The notes beneath the pieces were generated by a model, which saw nothing but the letters and a program-made list of their open reading frames with translations, made no database searches and had not been told where the DNA came from. Below are positions 34,315 through 44,695 of a stretch of 64,000 nt of DNA, in pieces. Within the stretch, counting starts at the first letter, position 1; each line of letters starts with the position of its first letter. Position numbers and translations under genes: made by a program. The stretch comes from Cafeteria roenbergensis (taxonomy: Eukaryota > Sar > Bigyra > Bicosoecida > Cafeteriaceae), in NCBI GenBank assembly GCA_008330645.1, contig VLTN01000021.1:62001-126000 (forward strand). The letters are read 5' to 3'.

Positions 34315-35726
34315 CGCTGCAGGCTGCTGTCGTTGCCGCAGGCGGCGAGGTGCTTGGCGACGAAGACTACGCGCTGATGGACGCCGATGACGAGCCGATG
34401 GACTCCGCGTTCGACCGCCCCGCAGACGTCCCAGTGTGCTCCTACTTTGTCAGCGGCGCTGGCTGCCGCTTCGGCGAAGGCTGCCGGTTCCGCCACCCGA
34501 GGGAGGCGCTGTGGATGCGTGACCAGGTCGTCGCCGCCAGGCCTGCCGGCCCCACGGCCGCCGCCGCCGCTGCCCCCGGGGCGCAGGGCGCACCCGCTGG
34601 GGCCCAGGCCCCTGGATCTTGCCCTGACGCAGCTCCACGGGGCGCAGGGCCGGCGCGCAGGACAGCCCCTGCCGACGAGTCGCAGGTTGACGTCGCCGCT
34701 GCCGACGTGCTCGCGCGAGCCCTGGCCTTTTTGCAGCCAGGGGGCGCGCTCGACTCCCTGCTGCCTCTCGTCGCTGTGACCGACGCTGGCGAGGAGCAGG
34801 TCGCCGAGTGGGAGCAGGAGCGCGCGCCAGCAGCGCCCGCAGCCGAAGCAGCTGGTGGCGCAGCGGCGACGCGGCCGCTGCCGAGGCTAGGCCAGAAGGA
34901 GGAGGAGGAGGAGGCTGCCGTGGCGCCGGGCGCGGCCGCCGGGCCTTTGCAGTCGCGGGCGGGTGGCCAGGAAGGCGGCGCGGCGGGCGCAGCCACGGCA
35001 ACGAGCAGCGACGGTGCTTGTGTCACTGGCAGTGGGCCCGGCGGCGGCCCGCCTGTCGCGGTGGCGGCAGAAGATCGGGCTGGGGCCTGGGAGGAAGAGG
35101 GGGAGGAGGAGGAGGAGGAGGAGGAGGAGGAGCCTGCCGAGGTGGTGTTGGAGCGCGCCGTCGTCTCTTGCATGGCCGCCAACGGCCTGTGGCCCGCTGC
35201 TCTCGAGATGGCCGAGGCAATGTCCTCCGAGGGCGTGGAGTGCGGCGTTTGCTTCGAAATGCCCTGCAAGCTGCAGCGGCAGCACGGTCTGGCCAAGGGC
35301 ACCGGGTGGGCCGGGCTCGTGTCAGGACAGGACTCGGCCAAGTTCGGCCTGCTCTCTGGATGTGCGCATGCCTTTTGTCTGAGCTGCATCCGGCAGTGGC
35401 GCGCCCGCACCGACGTGCCCAAGGACACCGCGCGGTCGTGCCCAGTTTGCCGCGCAAAGTCCCATCTCGTGGTCCCCTGTGAGCGCATGGTTCGGCACCC
35501 GGTGAGGCGGGCCCAGGTGCTCTCAGCCTACACCCGGCGGCTCTCCAGAATCCCGTGCATGCATTTTGCCCGGGGAAGCGGAGACTGCCCCTTCGGAAGC
35601 AGCTGCTTTTACGAGCACAGGCTTGCTGACGGGTCGCTGGCCCCAACGGCGCCGCCGAGGCTCTACTACGATGGGGACGGGAATGTTTCCGGCAGGCGGG
35701 GGCTGCTGCTGGCTGACTTTCTGTGA
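33624..35726 (+). CDS. Makorin-like RING E3 ubiquitin ligase
   Basis: A 700-residue protein with no intron. The start is the ATG at 33624; the frame extends upstream only to a GTG. A CCCH zinc finger lies near residues 270-290 (CSYFVSGAGCRFGEGCRFRH). A C3HC4 RING occupies about 537-610 (CGVC, then GCAHAFCLSCIRQW, then SCPVC). Directly after it comes the makorin-type C-terminal CCCH finger (CMHFARGSGDCPFGSSCFYEH). Makorins ubiquitinate substrates and bind RNA through the CCCH fingers. Animal makorins usually have more N-terminal fingers; only one is visible here. A 13-codon CAG run gives polyglutamine at 34275-34313, and a GAG run near 35090-35140 gives polyglutamate. Confidence 0.88.
34275..34313 (+). 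repeat. (CAG)13 coding triplet repeat
   Basis: Thirteen uninterrupted CAG codons encode polyglutamine in the disordered N-terminal half of the makorin-like protein. A pure tract with no CAA interruptions is expected to be length-variable. Confidence 0.9.
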
Positions 35727-36007
35727 TTGAGCCTCGGAACCTGCAGCGCGGCACTGCACCTTGTTTTGGAAGGGGCGGGGGGCACTTTGGGCGAGGGTAT
35801 GCCACCCGCCCACGGCCGTGCGAGCTGGCCCGCGCAGACGGCTGCTTGCGAGGCGTGGAGTGGCGCGTGCGAGGCGCGGGGTCGAGGGGTGCGCTGAGCT
35901 GAGTGAAATGGACAGCGACGGGCCCAGCAGCGGGGCCGGCCACACAGAGCGAGCGCACATCACACTCGGCACGCGAATGAGGGGGAGGGGGGGGGGGGTC
36001 GCAACGA

Positions 36008-37376
36008 TCACTTCCGGCGCTTGCCACCGCGGTGCTTGTTGCGCTTGGTGCGCACGGGCTCGTCGGCAATGGACTCGGCGCCGGTCTCGAGCATCTTGGA
36101 GGCGGTGGAGGTGGCGGTGACGGAAAGAGCGACGTCCTCGCCGAAGGGGCGGCCGGACATGCGGGCGTGGCGCATGCGGAGGAGCTGGTCCACGGGCGGG
36201 CCCTGGTCGGGGCGGGCGGGGCGGGCCACGGGGTGGATTGTGAAGGGGGGGCGGGTGGGGTTGCTCTTGCGGGCGCGGCGGGCGCGGCGCTGGCCAACGC
36301 CCCAGTCCTTGACGATGGGGGAGCGCTGCACGAAGTCTCCCAGCTCCTCCTCGAGCTCGCGCGCCCGGCGGCAGGCGGCGGAGAGCTGCTCGAACGCCTC
36401 GCGGCGGTTCTCAGCAGCCGAGGCATGGCGGCGCACGGTGATCTGCACCACACCGCTCTGCCAGTCGAGGCGGGGCCCCAGGATCTCGCGAAGCCACTTC
36501 TCGGCAACGGGGGGCAGCTCCAACGAGTCGATTGGGGCCACGAGCCGGCCCATGCGGTAGCGGCAGTCCTCGCGCTGGGCGCGGGTGACGGCCACACGGC
36601 CCTCGTAGCGCACCTCGGAGGGGTTGAAGCCGAGGCCGAGGCGGTGAAGCGGGTCCTCGTCGGGGGCCCAGGTGTGCTCGGCAAAGGAGGCGGGGAGCGC
36701 CAAGCGCTCGCCCATCCCGACAGCGTCCGCGGGGTTCATCATGAGGCGCACGCCCAGCGTGTCTGCCTCGCCCATGGCGTCGCCCACGCGCTTGCCGCCG
36801 CTGAAGGCCCTCCAGTCGCCTGCGCTGACCGCGGCTTCAGCCATCTGCTCCATTGAGGCGTTGCCCTCGCTTCCGGCGGGCGCGTCCGATGACGAGCTTG
36901 CCCAGCGGGCGGCGGCAGGAGCGGTGGTGGCCAGGCGGGAGGGCGCCGCGCGAAGGGCGAGCGCGCTGCGAGAGCATCAGGGCAAACGAGACGAGGCCCG
37001 AACCGATCGATGGCACAGCGCGGCACACCACGGAGCAGCCGCGTGCCACAGCACGCACGCCAGCGCAGCCCAGGCACTCTCGACCAGCGGGGGCGCGGCG
37101 CGCGAGGGCGAGGGCCCGGGGAGCGCCAGCGGTCGCCGGCAGGGCATCGCGGGGTGCCGCCGCTGGCAGCCTTGCGCGCTTGCGCCCACCACCGGCCGCC
37201 CTGGCGCCCTCCGGCGGAGCGGTGCGGCGGGCCATCCAGCAAACCGTACCACGTGCACGCAGCTGGGGCCGCGGCCGGGCCGCTGCGCACGTCGTGGGCA
37301 CGGCGGGGCGCGGGGCGAGGGGCGCGGTCGGCAGGTCTTCACGGCCTCACCCTGCGCGACGGAGTCCAGCAGCCAT
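36008..37376 (-). CDS. MRPS35: Mitochondrial small-subunit ribosomal protein mS35
   Basis: Exons are 37351-37376 (26 nt) and 36008-36965; the 385-bp intron is GTGAGG...CTCTCGCAG, phase 2. The product is 327 residues. Splicing yields a textbook mitochondrial presequence, Arg/Ala/Ser-rich and lacking acidic residues for about 35 positions (MAAGLRRAGALALRAAPSRL, then ATTAPAAARWASSS). Reading only the large exon would give an acidic start at 36853 with no targeting signal. The MRP-S28/mS35 domain lies at about 133-216 (VAPIDSLELPPVAEKWLREI, LGPRLDWQSGVVQITVRRH, ENRREAFEQLSAACRRA). The C-terminus is very basic (RTKRNKHRGGKRRK). It would act in the mitochondrial small ribosomal subunit. Domain assignment is by pattern recognition. 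Confidence 0.75.
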
Positions 37377-37776
37377 TGCCATGATCACCGGACGGCCGGC
37401 AAGGTCGCTCCCGCGGGTGCTGCACGAGCTAGGGCGGCCGCTGCGGGCACGCTCCGCGAGCAAGCGCTGTGGGCACCCGCGCAAGCCTGGCCGCAGCGCC
37501 ATGGGCGGGGCACTGCCGGGCCGCGTTGGCAGAGCCGCCGCCGGAGGTTGCCGGGCGCGAGAGCGGCGTTTGTCGCCCGCCGGCCACGGGCGTTCGGGAT
37601 CCCGGCGGCAAACGGGCGACCCGGAAACAACACCGCCCAAAGCAGCTGCTGTGCCGGGTAGCTCGCGTGCGGGGGCAGCGCTGTGTCTGGGCCGCATCGC
37701 TTGCTCAACTCTGGCTCGAACGCAACTGCTGCGCGCCGCCTAGCGCATTCGTTGGGCCCCCTCCGCGGCTGGCCAG
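37377..37776. other. Intergenic region between codirectional minus-strand genes
   Basis: 400 bases hold the 3' end of the MFS gene and the promoter of mS35. Several ORFs cross it on both strands, but none continues across gene boundaries in a way that suggests an exon. Confidence 0.35.
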
Positions 37777-39789
37777 TCAGGAGGCGGAGGACACCGCCGC
37801 CAGCGCCTTGTCGGCGTCGAAGGGGCGGAACCTGTTGAGCAGCACGCACAGCGCCGCCGCAGCGATGAGCGGCCACCACAGCCCCTCGCGCCCCCACGCC
37901 TGCAGCACGCGCTCGGCCGCAAAAGAGCCGACGGAGATGCCCGACACAAACACAGCAAAGGCGAACCCCTTCACAAGGCCCCGCAGCTGCCGCGCCCGGC
38001 TGACCACAAACGCGTTGAAGCCGGCCAGCGCGGCCGACTGGTGCACCGACTGCAGCGAGAAGGCCACGGCGTTCACCACCACAAACGGCCACAGGGGCTC
38101 CCCTACGCCCAGAACGAGGCCAAGGCTCCCTGCGAGGGCCACCGCAAGAATGGCCGAGCGCGTCGGCTCCCGCACAGCGACCGCCAGCAGCGGAAGCAGC
38201 AGGGCCGACGCCAGCGACCGCAGGGCCGTGTCGGCTGCCTGCGTGTACTGCACGAACTCTGGGTCCGTGTGGAACTCGTCCTTGAGCGCGGCCGGCACCG
38301 TCGTGTTGAGGGCGCCGCAAATCAGCCCGTTGATCACCAGCACCGCTGTGTGAGCCCAAAGCCCCGGAGCCGACGCGGCAAGCAGAGCCAGCGACCGAAG
38401 CTCTGCCGATCCGACGTCCCTCTCGCCCCCGTCTACCTCCTCGGCCCCCCTGACGAGCGGTGTCGCCTCGCCTGTGCCGCCGCCCGTCGGCGGGGACCGA
38501 GCCGCGCCAGCCACCACAGCCACGTGTCCCGAGGCTGCTGCCGCTGCTGCCGCTGCTGCCGCTGGTGAAGACGAGGACGACGGCGAGGAAGTGGGCTCCG
38601 TCAATGGCTGCGGTGCCGCAGCCCCTCCGAGCAGCCTCGCCTCGTCGCCGTCGTCCTGGCCCTCGTCGCCTGACGCGTAAGCCTCGCCCGCTCCGCCGTC
38701 GGCCCGCCCGCCAGCCAGCCGCCGGCCACCAGCCTCGGCCGCCTCCCAGCTCCGCACCGGCGCCGTCCGCTCCGCGTCCATCGTCGTCCCTTTCCCCGCC
38801 CCTGCTCCGGCCCGCAGACCCGCTCCCCCCATAGCAGCAGCTGGGCCGGCGACAATGCGCCCGGCTCTGCCGGAGCCGTCGACGCCCTCAGGAGAGCGGT
38901 CCGTTGGCGAGGCGCCGCCGTCCAGCACGACGACGTCGGGGCGAGATCCATTCCCCAGCACCTCTGCCCCGTCGCTCAACGCTCCTGCATCTCCCGCGCC
39001 GCCGCGCCCCGGGACGCTGGAGGCGGCCGCTGCCGGATCGCAAGCACCCCCTGCTTCGTCCTCTGCCTCCGCCCTGAGAAGGCGCTGCGCGTCCGCCGTG
39101 CGGGTGGGAATCACCGCGGCGTCCAGCGCGGCCGCGGCCACCAGGACCCCTGCACACAGGTAGCAGGTGGCGGCAGAGCCCATTCCGTGAGTGAAGAGTC
39201 CGCCGAGGACGCCGCCGAACACGCGCCCCGCCAGCACTGCCGCCGTCGCCCGCCCCGTCACGGCGGCCGAGGAGCCGTTGGGGTCGATGAGCGTCTGCGT
39301 GAGCGACCAGTTGTCGGCCAGGTTCGCAAACACGCGGCAGAGGAGCAGCACGCCGAAGCTGGGCGCGAGAGCCGTGCCCGCGTTGGCGGCCGCTGCGACG
39401 AGCAGCCACACGGTCATAAGCCAGCGGATGGACACAATGCCGGCCAGGTAGCCGCTGGCGATGTTTCCCACAGCAACGGCGGCTGCGCCGGCCGCTGAGA
39501 TGTCGGCAAACTCGTCCGTGCTCGCGGTCAGGTACGGCAGCAGCGGGTTCACGGCGCCGGCTGCAAAGTCGATGGCGAAGAGGGACAGGTACGGGCTGCT
39601 GCGCGCAAGGAAGCGCAACCACGTCGCGGGACTCGTCGCACTCGCGCCGGGCCTTGGCGAGCCGCGCAGGGTCTCGCCCAGTGGCTGGAACGCCTGGCTG
39701 CCGCGAGACGAGGCGCCCACTGACGACCCCATGAGAGGGCGAACAAGGGGCGACCCAGGATGAGTCGGCTGTGGTGCACCGCGCTTCAT
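37777..39789 (-). CDS. Major facilitator superfamily transporter
   Basis: A 670-residue polytopic protein without introns. After a Ser/Pro-rich cytosolic N-terminus, about six hydrophobic helices (residues about 65-250) begin YLSLFAIDFAAGAVNPLLPY. A disordered loop of about 200 residues, Gly/Asp/Ser-rich, separates these from a second half with about six helices (from NGLICGALNTTVPAALKDEF to LIAAAALCVLLNRF). A charge-containing segment RVFANLADNWS and small-residue motifs (GRVFGGVLGGLF) fit MFS helix packing. Substrate is not predictable. The inner loop is unusually long for the family and could carry regulatory phosphorylation sites. Confidence 0.75.
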   Translation of the reverse strand: MKRGAPQPTHPGSPLVRPLMGSSVGASSRGSQAFQPLGETLRGSPRPGASATSPATWLRFLARSSPYLSLFAIDFAAGAVNPLLPYLTASTDEFADISAAGAAAVAVGNIASGYLAGIVSIRWLMTVWLLVAAAANAGTALAPSFGVLLLCRVFANLADNWSLTQTLIDPNGSSAAVTGRATAAVLAGRVFGGVLGGLFTHGMGSAATCYLCAGVLVAAAALDAAVIPTRTADAQRLLRAEAEDEAGGACDPAAAASSVPGRGGAGDAGALSDGAEVLGNGSRPDVVVLDGGASPTDRSPEGVDGSGRAGRIVAGPAAAMGGAGLRAGAGAGKGTTMDAERTAPVRSWEAAEAGGRRLAGGRADGGAGEAYASGDEGQDDGDEARLLGGAAAPQPLTEPTSSPSSSSSPAAAAAAAAAASGHVAVVAGAARSPPTGGGTGEATPLVRGAEEVDGGERDVGSAELRSLALLAASAPGLWAHTAVLVINGLICGALNTTVPAALKDEFHTDPEFVQYTQAADTALRSLASALLLPLLAVAVREPTRSAILAVALAGSLGLVLGVGEPLWPFVVVNAVAFSLQSVHQSAALAGFNAFVVSRARQLRGLVKGFAFAVFVSGISVGSFAAERVLQAWGREGLWWPLIAAAALCVLLNRFRPFDADKALAAVSSAS

Positions 39790-40367
39790 TGCCGGCTTGG
39801 AGTCAGGGCCAGGCTGCGGCAGCGGGACGGGCGCGGGGCGCGCTGCTGGAGCCCGCGAGCCCTCGGGCGAGGCCAGCGCTCCGGGAATCTAGGTTCGGAC
39901 ACCCAACCCAGCCCTCCCCCAGGCGGCCTGGTCAGGCTGCGACCACGAGTGCTGCCAGGGTGGCAGTTGCCCATCGCCGCACATTGTCGTGCCGTCGAGT
40001 TTCGCAGAGTTGAAGCAGAGTCCCAGCACCGAAACAATTCTAGCGAGCCCGCGGGCGGCTGCAACACGCGCCGCGGTCTGGTCCTGAGTGGCGGTCTGCT
40101 CGCGCCGTCGGGGACCGCGCGCGCCCGGTTCCCAGCGGGGCGCAGCGGCGGCGTCGACTCCAGTTTGGTTTGTCTGCGTGGTTCAGGTCGACGAATTGGG
40201 GCTCTGCCCGATTTGCGCCAAACGGATGCAGCGCGGGACCGGTTCCGCCACCGGCCTGGGACCGGAGCGCCTGCCTCGCGCTGCGCGGCGGGCCAGCTCA
40301 AGGCGCGCTCGAGGCACTCTCCACGCACCTGCCGACGGACTGCGGCGGACGGTGTGGAGCGCCAGGC
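39790..40367. promoter_or_regulatory. Divergent intergenic region, MFS gene / disordered protein gene
   Basis: 578 bases lie between two start codons. It contains an AT-richer stretch caattcta near 40037 and an ATTGG pentamer at 40194. The plus-strand frame is open upstream of 40368 but has no ATG. Confidence 0.35.
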
Positions 40368-43300
40368 ATGGACTTCTTGAGCTACGCCGACGATGACGCG
40401 GTCGCGTTCGGCTCTCCCGCGCCCGCGCCCGCGCCCGCGCCTGCGCCTGCGCCTGCGCCCGCGCCTGCGCCCGCGCCCGCGCCGGCCTCCGTGAGCAAGC
40501 CGCCGCCGGGGGCCAAGAGCGACACCCCAAAGCCCAAGGGCGGAGGCCTTTTCGGGGCGTTTGGGTTTGGCCGGAGCAAGGGCGGCGCCGCTGCAGACTC
40601 CGAGAGCAAGGCGACCACAGCCGAAGACCTGCCTTGGTCTCCCGATTCCGGAAGCGCGCCCAAGTCGGGCGCGAGCGGGGAGGTTGGCTTCATGTCGTTC
40701 GCGGACGACGACGCTCCGGTGTTTGGGCTGCCGACGGCCGCGCCCTCGCCCGCTCCCAAGCCCGCTGCGGCTGCCCCCGCGGCCGCAGCGTCCGCCGTGG
40801 ACTCAAAGGCAGGTACCACTGCGTCCTCAGGGCCGCCCCCCGGCCCTTCGGTGGAGCCCGCGGGATCTGCTGGCAGCGGCGAAAGCAACGCGCTGCTCGG
40901 CGGAACCAGGGCCATCACGGCAGGGCAGAGCATTCTCATGCTCAGCGGCATGGGAAGCTCCTCCTCCAGCGACGACGATTCCGACGACGGCAAGCCAGCG
41001 GCCAAGCGCAAGGGCAGAGCCGCGAGGCTGCGGACCCCAACCAAGAAGGCCGGCCGGCCACCCCCGCCCAAGGGCGCTGCCCCGCCCAGCAGGCTGCGCA
41101 CCCCGATGTCCAAGCCCCCGGGCCCGCCCCCGCCTCGGCCGGGCGGGTCGTCCACGGCCTCGTCGTCCACGGCGTCCAGCGCTGCCGGCCTCGGCGCAGG
41201 TGCCGGGACTGGCGCAGGCACTGGTGCCGGCACCGGCGCCATCGCCAGCGCCCCTGGCAGCAACCCGCCGTCTGCACCCGCCTCCAGGCAAGGGTCCATT
41301 CTCGCGCCTCGTCAGGGAGCCGCGCCGGGTTCGGGGTCCGGCTCCGTATTGATCTCCGCCTCCGCCTCCGCCTCCGCTCCCGCCCCGCCCAGTCCCCGCC
41401 CAAATGGCCGCATGTCTCCCTCCCAGCGCGTCACCTTTGAGGAGGTGGCGGAGCAGGCCGACGAGATGGTGGAAGAGACGGGGGAGGACTCGGCCTCGGA
41501 GGCGCCCACGCCGCGAGGCGACGCCACTCCGGACGCTGACGGCGACGCCGCCGATGGCGCCCCCGGCCCCCGAGGCAAGGCTCATAGCAGCAGCACCAGC
41601 AGCCGTGTCAACGGCGGCAGAGGCGGGGGCGATGCCGGGGCTGGCTCGTCTCTCAACCCGTTGGACGCCGCCGGGTCGGCTGCGCCGCCGTCGTCAGGCC
41701 AGCCCTCGGCCCGGCCCCGCAAGGGCTCGTCCTCGCCGACGGCGGGGGCGACTGCGGACTCCATGGCCGTGGCCCGGAGCGCCCTAGCGCGCGGCGGCTC
41801 TGCTGCCGGTCGGTCTCTGCTCGCCCAGCGATCGGCGCGCCGGCGGGAGGCTGCGGCCAAGGCGCGAGCAGCGGCCACGTCGTCGCCCACGCTGGGAGGC
41901 GCGGCCCGCAAGGCGGCTGGCGGCGTCCCCACTCTTGTCTACGTGCCCATGGTGGGCGCAGACGGGGCGTCGAGGCTGGTGCCGATGACTGTCGAGCTGC
42001 CGCCCGACGCAGCGTCGGGCGCCGCATCGGCCGCAGCAGCCGTCGTGTCAGGCACGTCGCCGAGCCCCATGGGCTCCCCAGCGAGGGGCGACGGCGACTG
42101 GCAGCCCGTGTTCGGGCACCAGTCTCCCCCCCCTCCGGCCCCCGATGGCCGGCCAGGCATGGCCACACCGCCGCAGGCGCGAAGCGGCGCCGGTGCCAGT
42201 GCAGGCGCTGGCGCCTCAGGCTACTGCTCTCCAGCCCCGGCGGGGTCGCTCAGCGTGGCAGAGCTGCTGGCGTCCGCGCCGGCCGTCGGCCCTCCCAGCG
42301 TGCGGCCCGACCTGCTCCTCCGGCAGGTGACCGAGGGAGCCCCCACCTTCGCCTCGCCGGTGGCGCGCGGCGGGGCAGCGGGCGGCAGCATGCTGTTCAG
42401 CCCGGGCGCCGGCCCCGCAGCCCCTGCCGGCGGGGCGGGCCAGGAAGGGCCCCACGCCAGCGCCTTCGACCGGCCCTACCCAATCGTGCTCTCTCCAGCG
42501 CCTGTTCCCGCCCCGCACCAGTACATCGTCTTCGCGGAGGACAGACGGACAGCTCCGGGCCAGCACGGCGCTCCCGCCTTTGGGAACGGGCACGGGCACG
42601 GGCACGGGCACGGCGGGTCGCTCGCGCAGGGTGCATACGGCGCGTCCGACCCCTCGGCTGCCGCGCAGCTGGCGGCCAGGCGCATGCGCCGCCGCCGGGA
42701 GCACCTTGACCGCCTGCGCTCCCGGCCTGCGATCGACGAACCTGCACCGTTCTATCCCGCCGCGAGGCCCGTCGCATCGGCCCCCGCGCCGGGCTACGCC
42801 CCCTGGACCCCGGCCGGAAGCAGCGCGCCCCCTCCCCCGCCGCCTCCCCCGCCGCCGCCGGCGTCGTCGTCGTCGTCGACGCACCAGCCATTCCCACCCA
42901 CAGGCGCGGGCGGTCATGACGGCCAGCGCTGGCCAGCGGCGTCCGCAGCGCCCAGCCAGCCCCACCCGCATCAGCCCGTCTCGGGCGCGTCCCAGTCCCC
43001 CCTCCCGCTGGCTGCCGCAACGACGCCAGCCGACCGCCGCCGCGGCGCTGCTGCCTCCCGCCCGCGCTGGCCTGCCCTCCCGGGGACCTCTCCCGCCACC
43101 GGCTCCGCCACCGGCGCGTCACTGGCCGCGGACCCCCGCTCCCACGCCCACAACGGCGCCACCTCAGGCGCAGAGGCAGCCGGTATCGCGCCCAGCCCCG
43201 TGGCATCCGTCTCGGCGAGCCTAGCTGCCATCAGGCGCCAGCTGGCCAGGTCGGCATCCTTCGGCCAGGGACAGCCCGCAAACGGAGGCTTGTCGCACGC

Positions 43301-44309
43301 TGCCGCGGCGCCTGTCGCGGCGCCCGCGGCTGGCAGCTCGTCGGCCCCGGCCTCCGCCACCGCCGACCCAGCGCCGGCCGCCTCGGCACCTCTCCCTCCG
43401 CACCGGCATCAGCTCCAGCCGGCAGGGCCGCTCAGCTCGGCGTCCTCCAACTCGGCGCCGGCCCAGGACGCGGTGCCGCGCCCATGGGCACCGCCAGCGG
43501 ACGACGCCTCGTCCCACCGGGCGCCGCCGCCCCCGCCGGTTGCTCCCGCCCCCGGTCCGCGCCAGGCGGCCGCAAGGCAGCCGCATGCATCGCCGCACGG
43601 CCAAGGGGCGCCGGCTCCGCCCATGCCGTCTTCGCACCGCGCGAGCGGGGACCCCGGCGCCACGGGCCCGGGCAGTGCTCGCGGGCCACCGCTCGCCACG
43701 CCCGGCCCGCCCATCCCGGCAGCAGAGGCAGGCGTGCTCGCGCAAGCGAGCGGCGGCCTCGCAGTCGTCATGGCAGCCTTTGAGCTCGAGGCGGCAGAGG
43801 GGTGGGGCGCTGCAGACATCGTTCGCGAGACCGGGCTGCCAGCCCTCGCAGCGTCGCCGCTCCTCCCGGCGCCGTCCTCCGGGGCCTCTGACGCCCCGCC
43901 CGCCCTGCTGCCGCGGACCGTGCGCGTGTGGGCGGCCGGCTCTGGCGCCGACATCTGCCTCTGCTGGGGCGAGCCCAGCGAGGCCTCCGTGCCCGCCCCC
44001 TCCCCCGCAGCCTGCCTGCCGCTCCGCTTCGTGGCGCGCATCGGTCTCATCGAGGAGGGGCGGCTGGACGACGCGCTGCTGGGCGAAGCAGCCCTCTCCC
44101 AGGGGCTGAAGGCCTCGGTCGGCGCGCTGGCGGACAAGAGCCCGTTCGGCCTGCTGGCTGAGCTCGACCTCGGCGGCAGGTGCGGTGCGCGCCTGGCCGT
44201 GGAGCTCTGGACGGCGACGGACAGGGACCGCCAGCGCCTCAGCCGGGCCATCGTGCGGCTGCGGGCGGCAGCTCGCAAGGCCGACAGGGCCGACGGCGGA
44301 TCGGCATAG
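40368..44309 (+). CDS. Large disordered Pro/Ala/Ser-rich protein
   Basis: A 1,313-residue frame from the ATG at 40368. A short motif occurs twice: MDFLSYADDDAVAFG at the N-terminus and VGFMSFADDDAPVFG about 104 residues later. The first copy is followed by an (Ala-Pro)n tract encoded by GCGCCC/GCGCCT hexamers. The middle is low-complexity Ser/Pro/Ala with short basic patches. The last 140 residues look folded: VRVWAAGSGADICLCW, then LPLRFVARIGLIEEGRLDDA and AELDLGGRCGARLAVELWTA. Alternating strands and the helix RLSRAIVRLRAAARKA would suit a PH-like or other small beta domain, but I cannot name it. Localisation is probably cytosolic or nuclear (no signal peptide, no TM segment). Confidence 0.6.
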   Translation: MDFLSYADDDAVAFGSPAPAPAPAPAPAPAPAPAPAPAPASVSKPPPGAKSDTPKPKGGGLFGAFGFGRSKGGAAADSESKATTAEDLPWSPDSGSAPKSGASGEVGFMSFADDDAPVFGLPTAAPSPAPKPAAAAPAAAASAVDSKAGTTASSGPPPGPSVEPAGSAGSGESNALLGGTRAITAGQSILMLSGMGSSSSSDDDSDDGKPAAKRKGRAARLRTPTKKAGRPPPPKGAAPPSRLRTPMSKPPGPPPPRPGGSSTASSSTASSAAGLGAGAGTGAGTGAGTGAIASAPGSNPPSAPASRQGSILAPRQGAAPGSGSGSVLISASASASAPAPPSPRPNGRMSPSQRVTFEEVAEQADEMVEETGEDSASEAPTPRGDATPDADGDAADGAPGPRGKAHSSSTSSRVNGGRGGGDAGAGSSLNPLDAAGSAAPPSSGQPSARPRKGSSSPTAGATADSMAVARSALARGGSAAGRSLLAQRSARRREAAAKARAAATSSPTLGGAARKAAGGVPTLVYVPMVGADGASRLVPMTVELPPDAASGAASAAAAVVSGTSPSPMGSPARGDGDWQPVFGHQSPPPPAPDGRPGMATPPQARSGAGASAGAGASGYCSPAPAGSLSVAELLASAPAVGPPSVRPDLLLRQVTEGAPTFASPVARGGAAGGSMLFSPGAGPAAPAGGAGQEGPHASAFDRPYPIVLSPAPVPAPHQYIVFAEDRRTAPGQHGAPAFGNGHGHGHGHGGSLAQGAYGASDPSAAAQLAARRMRRRREHLDRLRSRPAIDEPAPFYPAARPVASAPAPGYAPWTPAGSSAPPPPPPPPPPPASSSSSTHQPFPPTGAGGHDGQRWPAASAAPSQPHPHQPVSGASQSPLPLAAATTPADRRRGAAASRPRWPALPGTSPATGSATGASLAADPRSHAHNGATSGAEAAGIAPSPVASVSASLAAIRRQLARSASFGQGQPANGGLSHAAAAPVAAPAAGSSSAPASATADPAPAASAPLPPHRHQLQPAGPLSSASSNSAPAQDAVPRPWAPPADDASSHRAPPPPPVAPAPGPRQAAARQPHASPHGQGAPAPPMPSSHRASGDPGATGPGSARGPPLATPGPPIPAAEAGVLAQASGGLAVVMAAFELEAAEGWGAADIVRETGLPALAASPLLPAPSSGASDAPPALLPRTVRVWAAGSGADICLCWGEPSEASVPAPSPAACLPLRFVARIGLIEEGRLDDALLGEAALSQGLKASVGALADKSPFGLLAELDLGGRCGARLAVELWTATDRDRQRLSRAIVRLRAAARKADRADGGSA
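40416..40484 (+). repeat. GCGCCC/GCGCCT hexanucleotide coding repeat
   Basis: A tandem of alternating Pro and Ala codons (ccc-gcg, cct-gcg) near the start of the disordered protein encodes an (AP)n linker. Confidence 0.85.
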
Positions 44310-44695
44310 GCACGCTGCGCCCCCCCTTTCCCCAGTGGTCCGTGGGGGCGGCGTGTGCGCGTGCGCGTGTGCGCTTGCGCTTGCGTGTAGCCAGCTCATT
44401 GCGTTGGCATCATCTTATGTGTGCTCTGCTGTCATATCTTGCCGGCAGCACGCCAACGAAAGCCCTGGCTGAACAAAAGGCGGACACAGCGACGGCCGAG
44501 CAGTCGAACCCCAGCATCACCATGCACAGCTTCAACACGCACTGTGAGCGCTGCACCCCGCTGGCTCGGCGGGGGCGCCGGGCGGACCCCTTGGCGCCAG
44601 CGCTCAGATGCAGAGCCACCCGACGACGGCAGAATTGAAGGGCCGGGCTGCTGGTCGCGCGCGCCATGCCTCGCCCCTCAGCTGGCCGAGGCAGG
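44310..44695. other. Convergent intergenic region
   Basis: 386 bases lie between two stop codons. A purine-pyrimidine alternating tract gtgtgcgcgtgcgcgtgtgc is at about 44353-44372, followed by cttgcgcttgcg. I see no gene. Confidence 0.45.

Noticed and set aside
34276-35144. CAG and GAG runs as a disease-like expansion
   Set aside because: Triplet runs of this size are common in disordered regions of GC-rich protist genes; nothing here indicates pathology.
36853-37743. Plus-strand ORFs upstream of mS35 that look like an extra gene
   Set aside because: They are Arg/Pro-rich shadow frames with no recognisable domain. The region is better explained as the mS35 first intron and promoter.
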